NCBI GenBank assembly: GCA_019429255.1
Contig: JAHYIY010000016.1
Location: 1-58,559 of the forward strand
Reading direction: 5' to 3'
Source of the DNA: Desulfuromonadales bacterium
GTDB lineage: Bacteria > Desulfobacterota > Desulfuromonadia > Desulfuromonadales > Geopsychrobacteraceae
DNA: 58,559 nt
The notes beneath the pieces were generated by a model that had not been told where the DNA came from, searched no databases, and worked only from the letters and a program-made list of their open reading frames with translations. This document shows positions 45,826-53,353 of this stretch, piece after piece (position 1 is the stretch's first letter; every line of letters begins with the position of its first letter). The position numbers and the translations under genes are program-made.

Positions 45826-46817
45826 AATTTCACTACCACGGCGGTCACCAGCAGGTGAACCAGGGAAAATGGAACCAGATACTTCCAGCAGAAATTCAGC
45901 AGCTGATCAAAGCGTACCCGCGGGAAGGTCCAGCGGATCCAGATCATGACCAGCAACAGACTGTACACTTTGGCAAAAAACCAGAGCGCGGAGGTGTATT
46001 CGCCGTAGGGCAAGGGTGGTCCGCTCCAGCCACCCAAAAACAGAATCGTGGTCAGGGAGCAGGCGATGAACATGTAGGTGTATTCAGCCATGAAAAAGAG
46101 ACTGAACCCCATGCCGCTGAACTCGGTCATGAAACCGGCGGTCAATTCACTCTCGGCTTCCGGCAGGTCAAAGGGGGCCCGGTTGGTTTCGGCCAGGGTC
46201 GCAGCAAAGAAGATCAGAAAGGCGACCGGCATGAAGAAGATAAACCAGGCGCCGCCGCTCTGCGCCTCGACAATCCCGCGCAGACTGAAGGTATTGGTCA
46301 CCAGAATAACCGACAGCAGGGTCAGCAGCATGGGGATTTCATAGGCCACATTCTGGGCGACGGAACGCATGGCGCCTAACAGGGAATATTTGTTGTTGGA
46401 ACTCCAGCCGGCAATCAGGATCGCCAGAACGTTGATGGCGACCACGGCCAGAATGAAGATCAGACCGATATCAAAATCACGCCCCTGAAGGTTGGGAGCA
46501 AAGGGGATGACCACCATCGGCATGATCGCCGGGGCAAAAGAAATGATTGGCGCGAGACGATAAAGAACCTTGTCCGTCTGTTTGGGCACCATCAATTGCT
46601 TGCCGACCAGTTTGACGCCATCAACGGCCAGCTGCAGGATCCCGTGCCAGCCAACCTCCATCGGTCCGGGGCGGCGTTGAAAGCGCCCGGCAAGCTTACG
46701 CTCCAGGTAGCCCATGACGACGGCATTGCCGAAGACAATCACAATGGCGCAGATCACGGTGAACAGAATGCGTAATAATTCCGGTGGGAAAAATCCAGTA
46801 GGCATTTCAGGGCTCAT
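45822..46817 (-). CDS. nuoH: Complex I subunit H
   Basis: NuoH forms the quinone-site membrane base of complex I. The 331-residue protein has eight or more helices and the signatures GYLERKLAGRFQRRPGP, TNRAPFDLPEAESELTAGF and WIRWTFPRVRFDQL. It overlaps nuoD and nuoI by 4 bases. Length and motifs are normal for the family. Confidence 0.96.
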   Translation of the reverse strand: MSPEMPTGFFPPELLRILFTVICAIVIVFGNAVVMGYLERKLAGRFQRRPGPMEVGWHGILQLAVDGVKLVGKQLMVPKQTDKVLYRLAPIISFAPAIMPMVVIPFAPNLQGRDFDIGLIFILAVVAINVLAILIAGWSSNNKYSLLGAMRSVAQNVAYEIPMLLTLLSVILVTNTFSLRGIVEAQSGGAWFIFFMPVAFLIFFAATLAETNRAPFDLPEAESELTAGFMTEFSGMGFSLFFMAEYTYMFIACSLTTILFLGGWSGPPLPYGEYTSALWFFAKVYSLLLVMIWIRWTFPRVRFDQLLNFCWKYLVPFSLVHLLVTAVVVKL

Positions 46818-47926
46818 CGATCGATCTCCGGGATGACCAGATCCAGACTACCCATGCAGGCACAGAGATCGGACAGGAGCATTCCACGACAGAGTTCGGG
46901 CAGAAGGCTCAGATTGGAAAAGGACGGAACGCGGATTTTCATCCGGTACGGGGTGTCACTGCCATCGCCGGTCAGGTGATAGACCAGCTCGCCGCGGGGG
47001 GATTCGACCGCGTAACAGGCGTCCCCCGCAGGTAGTTTTAGCTTTTTCGGCACCTTGGCCATCGCGGGGCCGTCGGGAAGTTTGTCGAGGGCCTGCTCAA
47101 GGATGCGCAGGCTCTGCTCAATCTCGCGCACGCGGACCAGGTAGGCTGCCATGCAGTCGCCGGTGGTTTCGGTCGGGATCTCAAAATCAAATTCCGGATA
47201 GACGGAATAGGGCTCCGCCCGGCGGATATCGTAAGGGATACCGGTGCCGCGCAGCACCGGGCCGGTCAGCCCGTAACGACGGGCCAGGTCCGGGCTAAAT
47301 TCGCCGATTTGCTCAATCCGCTTGCGGAAGATAATGTTGCCGGTGACCAGTTTGTCGTACATCGGCATGCGCGAACGCTGCCACTTGATGAACTCACGGG
47401 TACCTTCGACAAATTTGTCATCAATGTCGCGTACCACCCCGCCAACGCGCATATAACAGTAGGTCAGTCGTGAGCCGGTGACATCCTCAAGGATATCAAG
47501 AATCTTCTCGCGATCTTCAAAGGTGTACATGATCGGGGTAAAGGCGCCGAGATCGAGAACCAGCACGCCGAGCCACAGCAGATGGCTCTGCAGGCGATTA
47601 AGTTCCGAGGTGATGACGCGGATGTACTCGGCCCGTGGGGTGGCCTCGATACCGGCCAGACGCTCGACGACGCCGACATAACCGTGGTTGTAGATCAGCG
47701 CGGAGAGGTAATCCATGCGCGCGGCATTGGGGAGGAAGTTGGGCCAGGGGCGGGATTCCGCCATTTTTTCATGCATCCGGTGGCCGTAGCCGAGGACCGG
47801 TTGCGGATCCATGACGTACTCGCCTTCCATCTCCAGGATCACCCGCAACACGCCGTGGGTACTGGGGTGCTGCGGCCCCATGTTGAGCACATAGCGGTGC
47901 TCACCCTGTTCAGCTATGGTGGTCAT
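46814..47926 (-). CDS. nuoD: Complex I subunit D
   Basis: NuoD, with NuoB, forms the quinone reduction site. The ATG at 47926, within a TGATG overlap with nuoC and with GGAGGAGG upstream, gives 370 residues; a GTG one codon earlier is possible. The conserved GPQHPSTHGVLR loop with its His residues and the C-terminal ELCRGMLLSDLCACMGSLD are intact. It is separate from NuoC, unlike the fused NuoCD of enterobacteria. Confidence 0.96.
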   Translation of the reverse strand: MTTIAEQGEHRYVLNMGPQHPSTHGVLRVILEMEGEYVMDPQPVLGYGHRMHEKMAESRPWPNFLPNAARMDYLSALIYNHGYVGVVERLAGIEATPRAEYIRVITSELNRLQSHLLWLGVLVLDLGAFTPIMYTFEDREKILDILEDVTGSRLTYCYMRVGGVVRDIDDKFVEGTREFIKWQRSRMPMYDKLVTGNIIFRKRIEQIGEFSPDLARRYGLTGPVLRGTGIPYDIRRAEPYSVYPEFDFEIPTETTGDCMAAYLVRVREIEQSLRILEQALDKLPDGPAMAKVPKKLKLPAGDACYAVESPRGELVYHLTGDGSDTPYRMKIRVPSFSNLSLLPELCRGMLLSDLCACMGSLDLVIPEIDR

Positions 47927-48441
47927 CACGCCTCCTCCTTTTTAACCGCAGGGGCAGGCTTGTCCTCAGCGATCTTCTCGACGCGGGTGATGGCAGCACG
48001 GTCTTTCAGGGCCGGTTCTTTTTTGAGCAGCGGTTTGAGATCTTCCATGTCTTCAGCCAGCAGCAACGGTTTGAGGTTGGGATGATCGCGAAAGATGACC
48101 CCGTAAAAATCCTTGGTTTCGCGCTCATGCCAGTTGGCGCCATGAAAAATGTCGGCGATGGTCGGCAGACTGTTGTCGGCGTCAACGCTGACGTGGGCGA
48201 GCAGGCGACAGGGGAAAGCGTAATTGGCAAACTGATAACTGACGTCGATCCCGGTCGCAAGATGCAGGCCGGAAATAAAGCTCAGGTAGAAATTGCCGGT
48301 GCGCAGCAGCTGCGCAAAGTCCCGCAGTTGCCCCGGCTCCAGCATGATCTCGAGATGATAGCCGCGCTGCGCAAAGTCAACTTCCTGAACCTTGATCGGG
48401 ACCTGTTTGAACGCAGCAATAACGGAATCTTTAGATTCCAT
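47926..48441 (-). CDS. nuoC: Complex I subunit C
   Basis: NuoC is a peripheral-arm subunit without cofactors. The 171-residue protein has the family motif REIKDFYGV-like region (NWHERETKDFYGVIFRDHP) and a Lys/Glu/Ala-rich C-terminal tail. A GAAGGAG site lies 9 bases before the ATG. It follows nuoB by 3 bases and overlaps nuoD. Confidence 0.94.
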   Translation of the reverse strand: MESKDSVIAAFKQVPIKVQEVDFAQRGYHLEIMLEPGQLRDFAQLLRTGNFYLSFISGLHLATGIDVSYQFANYAFPCRLLAHVSVDADNSLPTIADIFHGANWHERETKDFYGVIFRDHPNLKPLLLAEDMEDLKPLLKKEPALKDRAAITRVEKIAEDKPAPAVKKEEA

Positions 48442-48444
48442 GGG

Positions 48445-49026
48445 TCAGACTCCTTCGGGCATCTTGTTCATAGGAATCGGGAAGCGTTTGCCGGAAATTT
48501 TTTCCTGCAACTTGAAAATGGCCTCGAACAGTGCTTCCGGCCGTGGCGGGCAACCCGGCACATAGACATCAACCGGAATGATGCGATCAATCCCTTCGAT
48601 GACATTGTAGTTTTCTTCCACCGCGAACGGGCCGCCTGAGGTGGCGCAGTTACCCAGGGCAATGACATAGCGGGGTGCCGCCATCTGCTCGTAGAGGGTC
48701 AGCACACCGGGGGCCATTTTTTTATTAACCGTGCCGGCGACGATCATCAGGTCACAGTGGCGCGGTGAAGGACGAAACACTTCGGCACCAAAGCGCGCCA
48801 GGTCAAAGCGAGCCATCCCGGCGACCATCATTTCAATAGCGCAGCAGGACAGGCCGAAGGTCATCGGCCAGAGTGAATTGGCGCGGCAGAAATTAAGAAC
48901 CTTTTCCACCTGGGCCAGGTGCACAACGGAGTCGAGTTCCGCCGGCGGGTGACCGTCAAGCTCGCGCCGGCGTGCTTCTTCGGTCTGGGTGTGGACCCTC
49001 AGGAGACTTTTCTTCTCTTCGGCCAT
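48445..49026 (-). CDS. nuoB: Complex I subunit B
   Basis: NuoB carries cluster N2, the last electron carrier before quinone. The 193-residue protein has the tandem cysteines C61-C62 ([10 protein letters not shown]) and the other two ligands in GNCATSGG and [11 protein letters not shown]. It starts inside the end of nuoA (28-base overlap) with its own AAAGGAG site. Family membership is very clear. Confidence 0.96.
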   Translation of the reverse strand: MAEEKKSLLRVHTQTEEARRRELDGHPPAELDSVVHLAQVEKVLNFCRANSLWPMTFGLSCCAIEMMVAGMARFDLARFGAEVFRPSPRHCDLMIVAGTVNKKMAPGVLTLYEQMAAPRYVIALGNCATSGGPFAVEENYNVIEGIDRIIPVDVYVPGCPPRPEALFEAIFKLQEKISGKRFPIPMNKMPEGV

Positions 49027-49391
49027 GTAAAAACTCCTTTAGCCCACGGATAAACAACCGTCAGGGACAGAACAAACACGAAAATAAACAGCACGATCAG
49101 TCCGTGGGCAGCGGACACCAGATGGTACGCCGTTGCCACCGGGAACAGAAACAGGATGTCGACGGCAAAGGCGACAAATATCAACGCATAGAGATAGTAG
49201 CTGACATGAAAGCGGATATCCTGGGCAGCGCCGAAGATGTCCATGCCACATTCATAAGGATCAAGGGTGGTTTTAAGAATCGAGGTTGGATTGACCAGAT
49301 TGGCGGCGATCAAAGGACCAACAGCAATCGCAATTCCGCCAATCAGGAAAAAGAACACGTACATGTAGTCAAGCAGTTGACTTTCGGGCAT
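48999..49391 (-). CDS. nuoA: Complex I subunit A
   Basis: NuoA is a three-helix membrane subunit. The ATG at 49391 (AAGG nine bases upstream) gives 130 residues; the ATG at 49400 has its purine-rich site too close. The conserved TM1-2 loop YECGMD with the switching Cys and the following [22 protein letters not shown] are present. It is the first gene of the nuo operon; a non-coding region of over 800 bases lies upstream. Confidence 0.94.
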   Translation of the reverse strand: MPESQLLDYMYVFFFLIGGIAIAVGPLIAANLVNPTSILKTTLDPYECGMDIFGAAQDIRFHVSYYLYALIFVAFAVDILFLFPVATAYHLVSAAHGLIVLFIFVFVLSLTVVYPWAKGVFTWPKRRKVS

Positions 49392-49442
49392 AGGGAACAT
49401 CCTTCGCCGACCAGGACGGGTTGAAGACTAAAAAAAAGAGAT

Positions 49443-49460
49443 GTCGAATTTTAATTCGAC
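49443..49460. promoter_or_regulatory. Perfect palindrome in the nuo leader
   Basis: GTCGAATT-TT-AATTCGAC is an 18-base perfect palindrome located between the proposed nuo transcription start and nuoA. It could be a repressor operator or form a small RNA hairpin in the leader. Confidence 0.45.
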
Positions 49461-49483
49461 TAAAGATCGATGCAGGCACCAAG

Positions 49484-49512
49484 TTTCTAGCGGAGCTTAA
49501 ATCAAAAGTCAA
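49484..49512 (-). promoter_or_regulatory. Candidate sigma70 promoter of the nuo operon
   Basis: On the minus strand TTGACT, 17 bases and TAGAAA lie about 95 bases before nuoA. The -35 is good and the -10 moderate. It is flanked by a GntR-type palindrome upstream and another palindrome downstream. Confidence 0.5.
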
Positions 49513-49524
49513 CCATAAAACAAC

Positions 49525-49543
49525 AAATTGGTCGGACCAATTT
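49525..49543. promoter_or_regulatory. GntR/FadR-type operator candidate upstream of nuo
   Basis: AAATTGGTCGGACCAATTT is a perfect 9+1+9 palindrome containing the TGGTnnnACCA core known for FadR-subfamily GntR regulators such as PdhR. It ends 12 bases upstream of the proposed -35 box. A degenerate second copy lies at 49703-49717. Confidence 0.6.
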
Positions 49544-49582
49544 ATATTGTCCTGAATGGCCGGCCGGCAGCTTTTTTTCGTC

Positions 49583-49619
49583 AAAAAACCCGCAGGGAAT
49601 TCGGCGGTTTCCCCTGCGG
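49583..49619 (-). terminator. Intrinsic terminator upstream of the nuo promoter
   Basis: Read on the minus strand, an approximately 10-bp stem (CCGCAGGGGAA / TTCCCTGCGG with one bulge) is followed by GTTTTTTG. No gene is seen upstream on this strand, so it either insulates nuo or attenuates a longer nuo transcript. Confidence 0.7.
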
Positions 49620-49702
49620 TCAGGCAACTCAAGTAGCAATCAGGATGGTCGTTGTAACAACGCCCCGGCTGCCCTTTTGAGGGCGTCGTTAAAACCCGGC
49701 CG

Positions 49703-49717
49703 ATTGGGCGGTCCAAT
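49703..49717. promoter_or_regulatory. Second, degenerate GntR-like palindrome
   Basis: ATTGGGCGGTCCAAT is a 15-base near-palindrome differing from the core of the 49525 site at two symmetric positions. It lies 160 bases further upstream of nuo. Confidence 0.35.
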
Positions 49718-49784
49718 GATTGCGGTTGTTGAAGTAATGGTATTATTGCTTCGGCGACAAAACAGGTCAACGTTGAACTCACAT

Positions 49785-49868
49785 CGTCATTCCCGCGAAA
49801 GCGGGAATCCATTTAAATTTCAGGCTGTTAAAGAATGGATTCCCGACTAAAGGATTCGCCGATGACAG
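49785..49868. repeat. dRS3-like/MITE-like inverted repeat pair
   Basis: The left arm contains ATTCCCGCGAAAGCGGGAAT (49789-49808), which fits the ATTCCC-N8-GGGAAT pattern of neisserial dRS3 repeats. The right arm (49834-49868) is an inverted and degenerate version (AATGGATTCCCG ... GATGACA). Such GATTCCCGC repeats are very common between genes in Proteobacteria. Confidence 0.65.
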
Positions 49869-50224
49869 GTTATTTACTCACCGGAGTATCAGCCGTGAGC
49901 TGGATAGCAGCGCTGACCTGTCGCACTGGATATTCAGTACCGGTCAGGGTCAACCGACCCGGCAACGACACGCACCAGCAGGGCGCCGCAAAGCCATAAG
50001 GCAGATAGAAGAATACGTCTGCTCGCGCGATGGTGTTGCGCCCTGTCCCCGTTGGAAGAGCAAAAAAGTTGTGCTAGGATGAACATGATACCGTTTCCCA
50101 ACCGGAAGCTTTAAGTCGATCAACATCATCGCCCCATGGTCAAGCTGTTGAACGGATTGCCGTCCGTCCGGGGCAGATTGGCCGGCCCGGGCAGACCCTG
50201 TCTTACCTTCGAAAAGGGGGCATC
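49869..50224. other. Intergenic region before the ferredoxin-like gene
   Basis: No gene is supported here. A short CGCAAAGCC string near 49987 resembles part of a c-di-GMP-I riboswitch, but the rest of the consensus is missing. The ferredoxin-like gene at 50225 has a good AAGGGGG site. No convincing promoter was found. Confidence 0.4.
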
Positions 50225-51520
50225 ATGGCTCATCGCACGCTGAAATCTTCCGCCTACGAAGGACTTGTCGAGCGACTCAATCGTTTTCCCCAGGGCGCGC
50301 CGCCCTCGAAAACTCTTTATGAAATTCTCAAAATACTGGTCACTGAAAAAGAAGCCGGGTTGATCGCCCAGCTCCCCATCAAGCCGTTCAGGGCAGCCGA
50401 GGCTGCCCGGCGCTGGAAGCTAAGCGCAGTGGACAGCCGCAACATCCTTGATGAGCTGGCTGATCGCGCCATCCTGGTGGATATTGAAGAAGGTGGGGAG
50501 CCGATTTACGTATTGCCGCCGCCGATGGCCGGTTTTTTTGAATTTTCCCTGATGCGGCTGCGCGGCGATGTCGATCAGCAGGTGCTGGCTGAGCTGTTTT
50601 ATCAGTACCTGAATGTCGAGGAAGATTTTATCAAAAATCTCTTTGTCGATGGTCAGACCCAGTTAGGCCGGGTTTTTGTCAATGAGGCGGTTATTGCTGA
50701 TGTCAGCGCTGATCATGCCCTGCAGGTGCTCGATTATGAGCGCGCTTCAGAGGTCATCAAATCGGCCCGTCATATCGGTGTCGGTCTGTGCTACTGCCGC
50801 CACAAGATGGAACACCTGGGGAAAAACTGCAGCGCGCCGTTAGATATCTGCATGACCTTCAACAGCAGTGCCGAATCCCTGACCCGCAGCGGACATGCCC
50901 GGGCGATTGATGTCGCCGAATGTCTGGACCTGCTCGATCAGGCCTATGAGCACAACCTGGTCCAGTTCGGAGAAAATGTCCAGAACCGGGTGAATTTTAT
51001 TTGCAATTGCTGCGGCTGCTGTTGTGAAGCGATGATTGCCGCGCGCAAATACGGTATACTCCAGCCGGTTCATACCTCCAACTTTGTCGCGCGGGTGACA
51101 ACGGAAAGCTGCACCGGCTGTGCCAAATGTATTCAGCTCTGTCCGGTCGAAGCCATCGGTCTGGTGTCGGCCAACGATCCCCACCAGCCCAAACGCAACA
51201 GCGCCCGGGTCACTGCCGATATCTGCCTGGGGTGCGGAGTCTGTGTGCGCGTCTGCGGGCCGCGCAGTTTGTCTTTGATGCCTCGAGCCAGGCGCGTGTT
51301 TACCCCGGTTGACAATGTGCATCGGATTGTGGTGATGGCTATCGAGCGGGGCAAGTTGCAACATTTGATTTTTGACAATCAGGTGCTTTTCAGTCATCGC
51401 GCCCTGGCCGCCCTTTTGGGTGCCGTTTTGAACCTCTCACCGGTCAAGCGGGCACTGGCGAGTGAGCAGATGAAGTCTCGCTATCTGGTCAAGCTGCTTC
51501 AGTGGCATAGCCGGCGCTGA
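50225..51520 (+). CDS. Multi-cluster 4Fe-4S protein with N-terminal winged-helix-like region
   Basis: The 431-residue soluble protein begins with about 110 residues resembling a helix-turn-helix (AAEAARRWKLSAVDSRNILDEL). The middle has a Cys-rich patch (CYCRHKMEHLGKNC near residue 188 and CNCCGCCC near 259-266). Two ferredoxin motifs follow, CTGCAKCIQLCP near 295 and CLGCGVCVRVCG near 334. This suggests at least two and probably three iron-sulfur clusters. The precise role is unknown; electron transfer or a redox-responsive regulator are both possible. It stands alone. Confidence 0.8.
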   Translation: MAHRTLKSSAYEGLVERLNRFPQGAPPSKTLYEILKILVTEKEAGLIAQLPIKPFRAAEAARRWKLSAVDSRNILDELADRAILVDIEEGGEPIYVLPPPMAGFFEFSLMRLRGDVDQQVLAELFYQYLNVEEDFIKNLFVDGQTQLGRVFVNEAVIADVSADHALQVLDYERASEVIKSARHIGVGLCYCRHKMEHLGKNCSAPLDICMTFNSSAESLTRSGHARAIDVAECLDLLDQAYEHNLVQFGENVQNRVNFICNCCGCCCEAMIAARKYGILQPVHTSNFVARVTTESCTGCAKCIQLCPVEAIGLVSANDPHQPKRNSARVTADICLGCGVCVRVCGPRSLSLMPRARRVFTPVDNVHRIVVMAIERGKLQHLIFDNQVLFSHRALAALLGAVLNLSPVKRALASEQMKSRYLVKLLQWHSRR

Positions 51521-51869
51521 GGGCGGGATTGTCTTGTCTGAAAAAATGAAACAGGCCTGAAGCCTTCCCCTCTTTTTAAGGATGTTTTTACATGAAGTTA
51601 ATCAGAATGAATGGGTCCACCAGATCGAAATCGCTATCGCTATCGAAATCGAAATCGAAAAGAGGTGACACTTGGGCATGATGAGCCTGATTTAGCTTGG
51701 CTACGTCGTCTGGTTGGCCGGAGCTACCAGATTCAAGAGAATCAGGCGGTCTTCGGCAACAGCAAGAACGATTTCGATCCCGATAGCGATTTCGATTTGG
51801 ATAAAGAACAGCCCTGTCCCGGCGTTACAAGCGACGCTTGATAGTTTACCACCCTGGAGGGCGTATAAC
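51521..51869. other. Intergenic region with simple-sequence inverted repeat
   Basis: This gap contains the repeat pair described at 51623-51800 and no supported gene. A 76-codon frame at 51611-51841 is only the translation of the repeat (Asn-Arg-Tyr-Arg and Asp-Phe-Asp runs) and is not considered real. Confidence 0.5.
51623..51800. repeat. ATCGAAATCG simple-sequence inverted repeat pair
   Basis: The left arm (51623-51660) repeats ATCGAAATCGCTATCG units, and the right arm (51770-51800) is its imperfect reverse complement (CGATTTCGAT, CGATAGCGATTTCG). About 110 bases of unique sequence lie between. I recall similar ATCGAAATCG tracts between genes of other environmental bacteria. Confidence 0.55.
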
Positions 51870-51903
51870 AAAAAGGGTTACAGCCATTAGACTGTAACCC
51901 TTT
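51870..51903 (-). terminator. Terminator of tRNA-Thr
   Basis: A perfect 12-bp stem (AAAGGGTTACAG / CTGTAACCCTTT) with an 8-base loop is followed on the minus strand by a T5 run. It starts 8 bases after the tRNA 3' end. Confidence 0.88.
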
Positions 51904-51911
51904 GTTTTTAT

Positions 51912-51987
51912 TGGAGCCACCAGGCGGAGTCGAACCGCCGACTTGCTGATTACGAATCAGCTACTCTACCAACTGAGTTATGGTGGC
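51912..51987 (-). tRNA. tRNA-Thr (CGU anticodon)
   Basis: A 76-base cloverleaf with encoded CCA on the minus strand. The acceptor GCCACCA pairs with TGGTGGC, the anticodon stem is GCTGA/TCAGC and the loop TTCGTAA gives anticodon CGU, reading ACG. The T arm CGGCGGTTCGACTCCGCC-like sequence is intact. Confidence 0.95.
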
Positions 51988-51999
51988 AAGCAGGTGAAC

Positions 52000-52029
52000 T
52001 TTCTACCCCAGTTGCAAAGGTTGAGTCAA
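52000..52029 (-). promoter_or_regulatory. Promoter of tRNA-Thr
   Basis: On the minus strand TTGACT, 18 bases, TAGAAA ends 12 bases before the tRNA. The boxes are the same hexamers as those of the proposed nuo promoter. Confidence 0.6.
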
Positions 52030-52132
52030 TACGGATAACGGCTGCGGCTGTTTGCGGGGAACGATGGTTGACTTTTGCCCGCACATTGAACGATTATCTA
52101 GGAACTTTTCTTAATAAGGTGGTAGTCAGAGA

Positions 52133-52567
52133 GTGAAGATAACAGTTAAAGAACAGATGGATATATTTCAGGCTTCCTGCCGCCGCCAGAATTTACGTCT
52201 GACGCCGCAACGCCTTGAAATATATAGAGAACTGGCGCAGGCCTCGGATCATCCGAGTGCCGAACAGTTGTATCTGCGTCTTCATGACAAAATGCCGACC
52301 CTGTCGCTGGATACCATCTATCGTACTCTCTCGACCCTTGTTCAGCATGGTCTGGTCAATCGGGTCGAAACCGTTGAAAGTCAGGCGCGTTTTGAAGTGG
52401 CCCACGTCCGCCACCATCATCTGATCTGTAGCTGTTGCAAGAAGATTATGGATTTTGACTGGGCACCCATTGATCAACTTGATCTGCCGGAAGAGGTGCG
52501 GCAGTGGGGAAAAGTTTACAGTAAGAATGTGGTGATTTACGGCGTTTGCAAGGACTGCCTGGCATAG
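52133..52567 (+). CDS. Fur family regulator, probably PerR-like
   Basis: The GTG start at 52133 (AAGGTGG site about 10 bases upstream) gives 144 residues. The N-terminal winged helix (LRLTPQRLEIYRELAQASDHPSAEQ) and the DNA-reading segment LDTIYRTLSTLVQHGLV are typical. The metal site region VRHHHLICSCCKK and the second Cys pair CKDC form the structural zinc site. Placement directly before rubrerythrin strongly suggests a peroxide-sensing PerR, but Fur or another subtype cannot be excluded from sequence alone. Confidence 0.88.
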   Translation: MKITVKEQMDIFQASCRRQNLRLTPQRLEIYRELAQASDHPSAEQLYLRLHDKMPTLSLDTIYRTLSTLVQHGLVNRVETVESQARFEVAHVRHHHLICSCCKKIMDFDWAPIDQLDLPEEVRQWGKVYSKNVVIYGVCKDCLA

Positions 52568-52687
52568 CTTTACCAATCACCAGTGTCAGGGGTTAATAAA
52601 CTGCCATCCCCGGGAGATTTCTCCCCATGTACTGCTGCTTGCCCTTTACCGTTGGGCATTTTTACAACACCAGGAGGAAAAAAAATC

Positions 52688-53266
52688 ATGGAAAAAAGTA
52701 TCAAAGGAACGGCAACCGAGAAAAATCTGCTCAAAGCCTTTGCCGGCGAAAGCCAGGCGCGTAATCGCTATACTTATCACGGAGCCATTGCCAAAAAAGA
52801 AGGATTCATGCAGATTGCCCAGGTCTTTGAGGAAACAGCCAACCATGAAAAAGAGCATGCCAAGCGCTTTTTCAAGTTTCTTGACGGGGGCGATCTGGAA
52901 ATTACCGCCATGTATCCAGCCGGCAAGATGGGCACCACTGCCGAGAATCTGCTTGCAGCCGCCATCGGCGAGCACGAAGAGCATCAAGACCTCTATCCGG
53001 CCTTTGCCGCTGTGGCCGACACGGAAGGTTTCCCCAAGGTAGCCGAGGCTTTTCGGGCCATCGCTATCTCGGAAAAGCAGCACGAAAAGCGTTTTCGTGG
53101 TTTGTTGGCCAACCTTGACGCCGGCAAAGTGTTTAAAAAAGACGAGAAAGTGGTCTGGCGCTGTCTGAATTGCGGCTATCTGCATGAGGGGGTTAGCGCC
53201 CCGAAGGAGTGCAAGGCCTGTATCCATCCCCAGGATCATTTTGAACTGTTGGCGGAAAACTGGTAG
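52688..53266 (+). CDS. rbr: Rubrerythrin
   Basis: Rubrerythrin reduces hydrogen peroxide in anaerobes. The ATG at 52688, with an AGGAGG site, gives 192 residues; a longer frame from 52583 is not supported. The four-helix diiron domain has E21, the E54-K-E-H57 motif and the later EHEEH and EKQH pairs. The C-terminal rubredoxin-like domain has CLNCGY and CKAC. It lies 120 bases after the Fur/PerR gene, with a small GCCC/GGGC hairpin followed by ATTTTT in between. Confidence 0.95.
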   Translation: MEKSIKGTATEKNLLKAFAGESQARNRYTYHGAIAKKEGFMQIAQVFEETANHEKEHAKRFFKFLDGGDLEITAMYPAGKMGTTAENLLAAAIGEHEEHQDLYPAFAAVADTEGFPKVAEAFRAIAISEKQHEKRFRGLLANLDAGKVFKKDEKVVWRCLNCGYLHEGVSAPKECKACIHPQDHFELLAENW

Positions 53267-53296
53267 GTTGTGGTCTTTTGATTTGGTTGAAATCTC

Positions 53297-53323
53297 CAGC
53301 CGCCCTGATAGCCCGGGCGGCTG
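53297..53323. terminator. Hairpin between convergent rbr and ftsH
   Basis: A perfect 9-bp stem (CAGCCGCCC / GGGCGGCTG) with a 9-base loop lies between the two convergent stops. There is no strong T-run; a bidirectional terminator is likely. Confidence 0.65.
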
Positions 53324-53353
53324 CAGAGAGGGTACCCGGTCAGCAAGCGCTGA

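Noticed and set aside
49369-49812. 147-codon minus-strand frame beginning MDSRFRGND
   Set aside because: This N-terminus is the usual translation of the GATTCCCGC repeat, and the rest runs through a terminator and promoter.
49966-50003. Possible c-di-GMP-I riboswitch near ACGCAC and CGCAAAGCC
   Set aside because: Only fragments of the consensus match; the GGCAAACC segment and the paired P2/P3 stems are not found.
51611-51841. 76-codon frame across the ATCGAAATCG repeats
   Set aside because: Its product is a translation of simple-sequence DNA.
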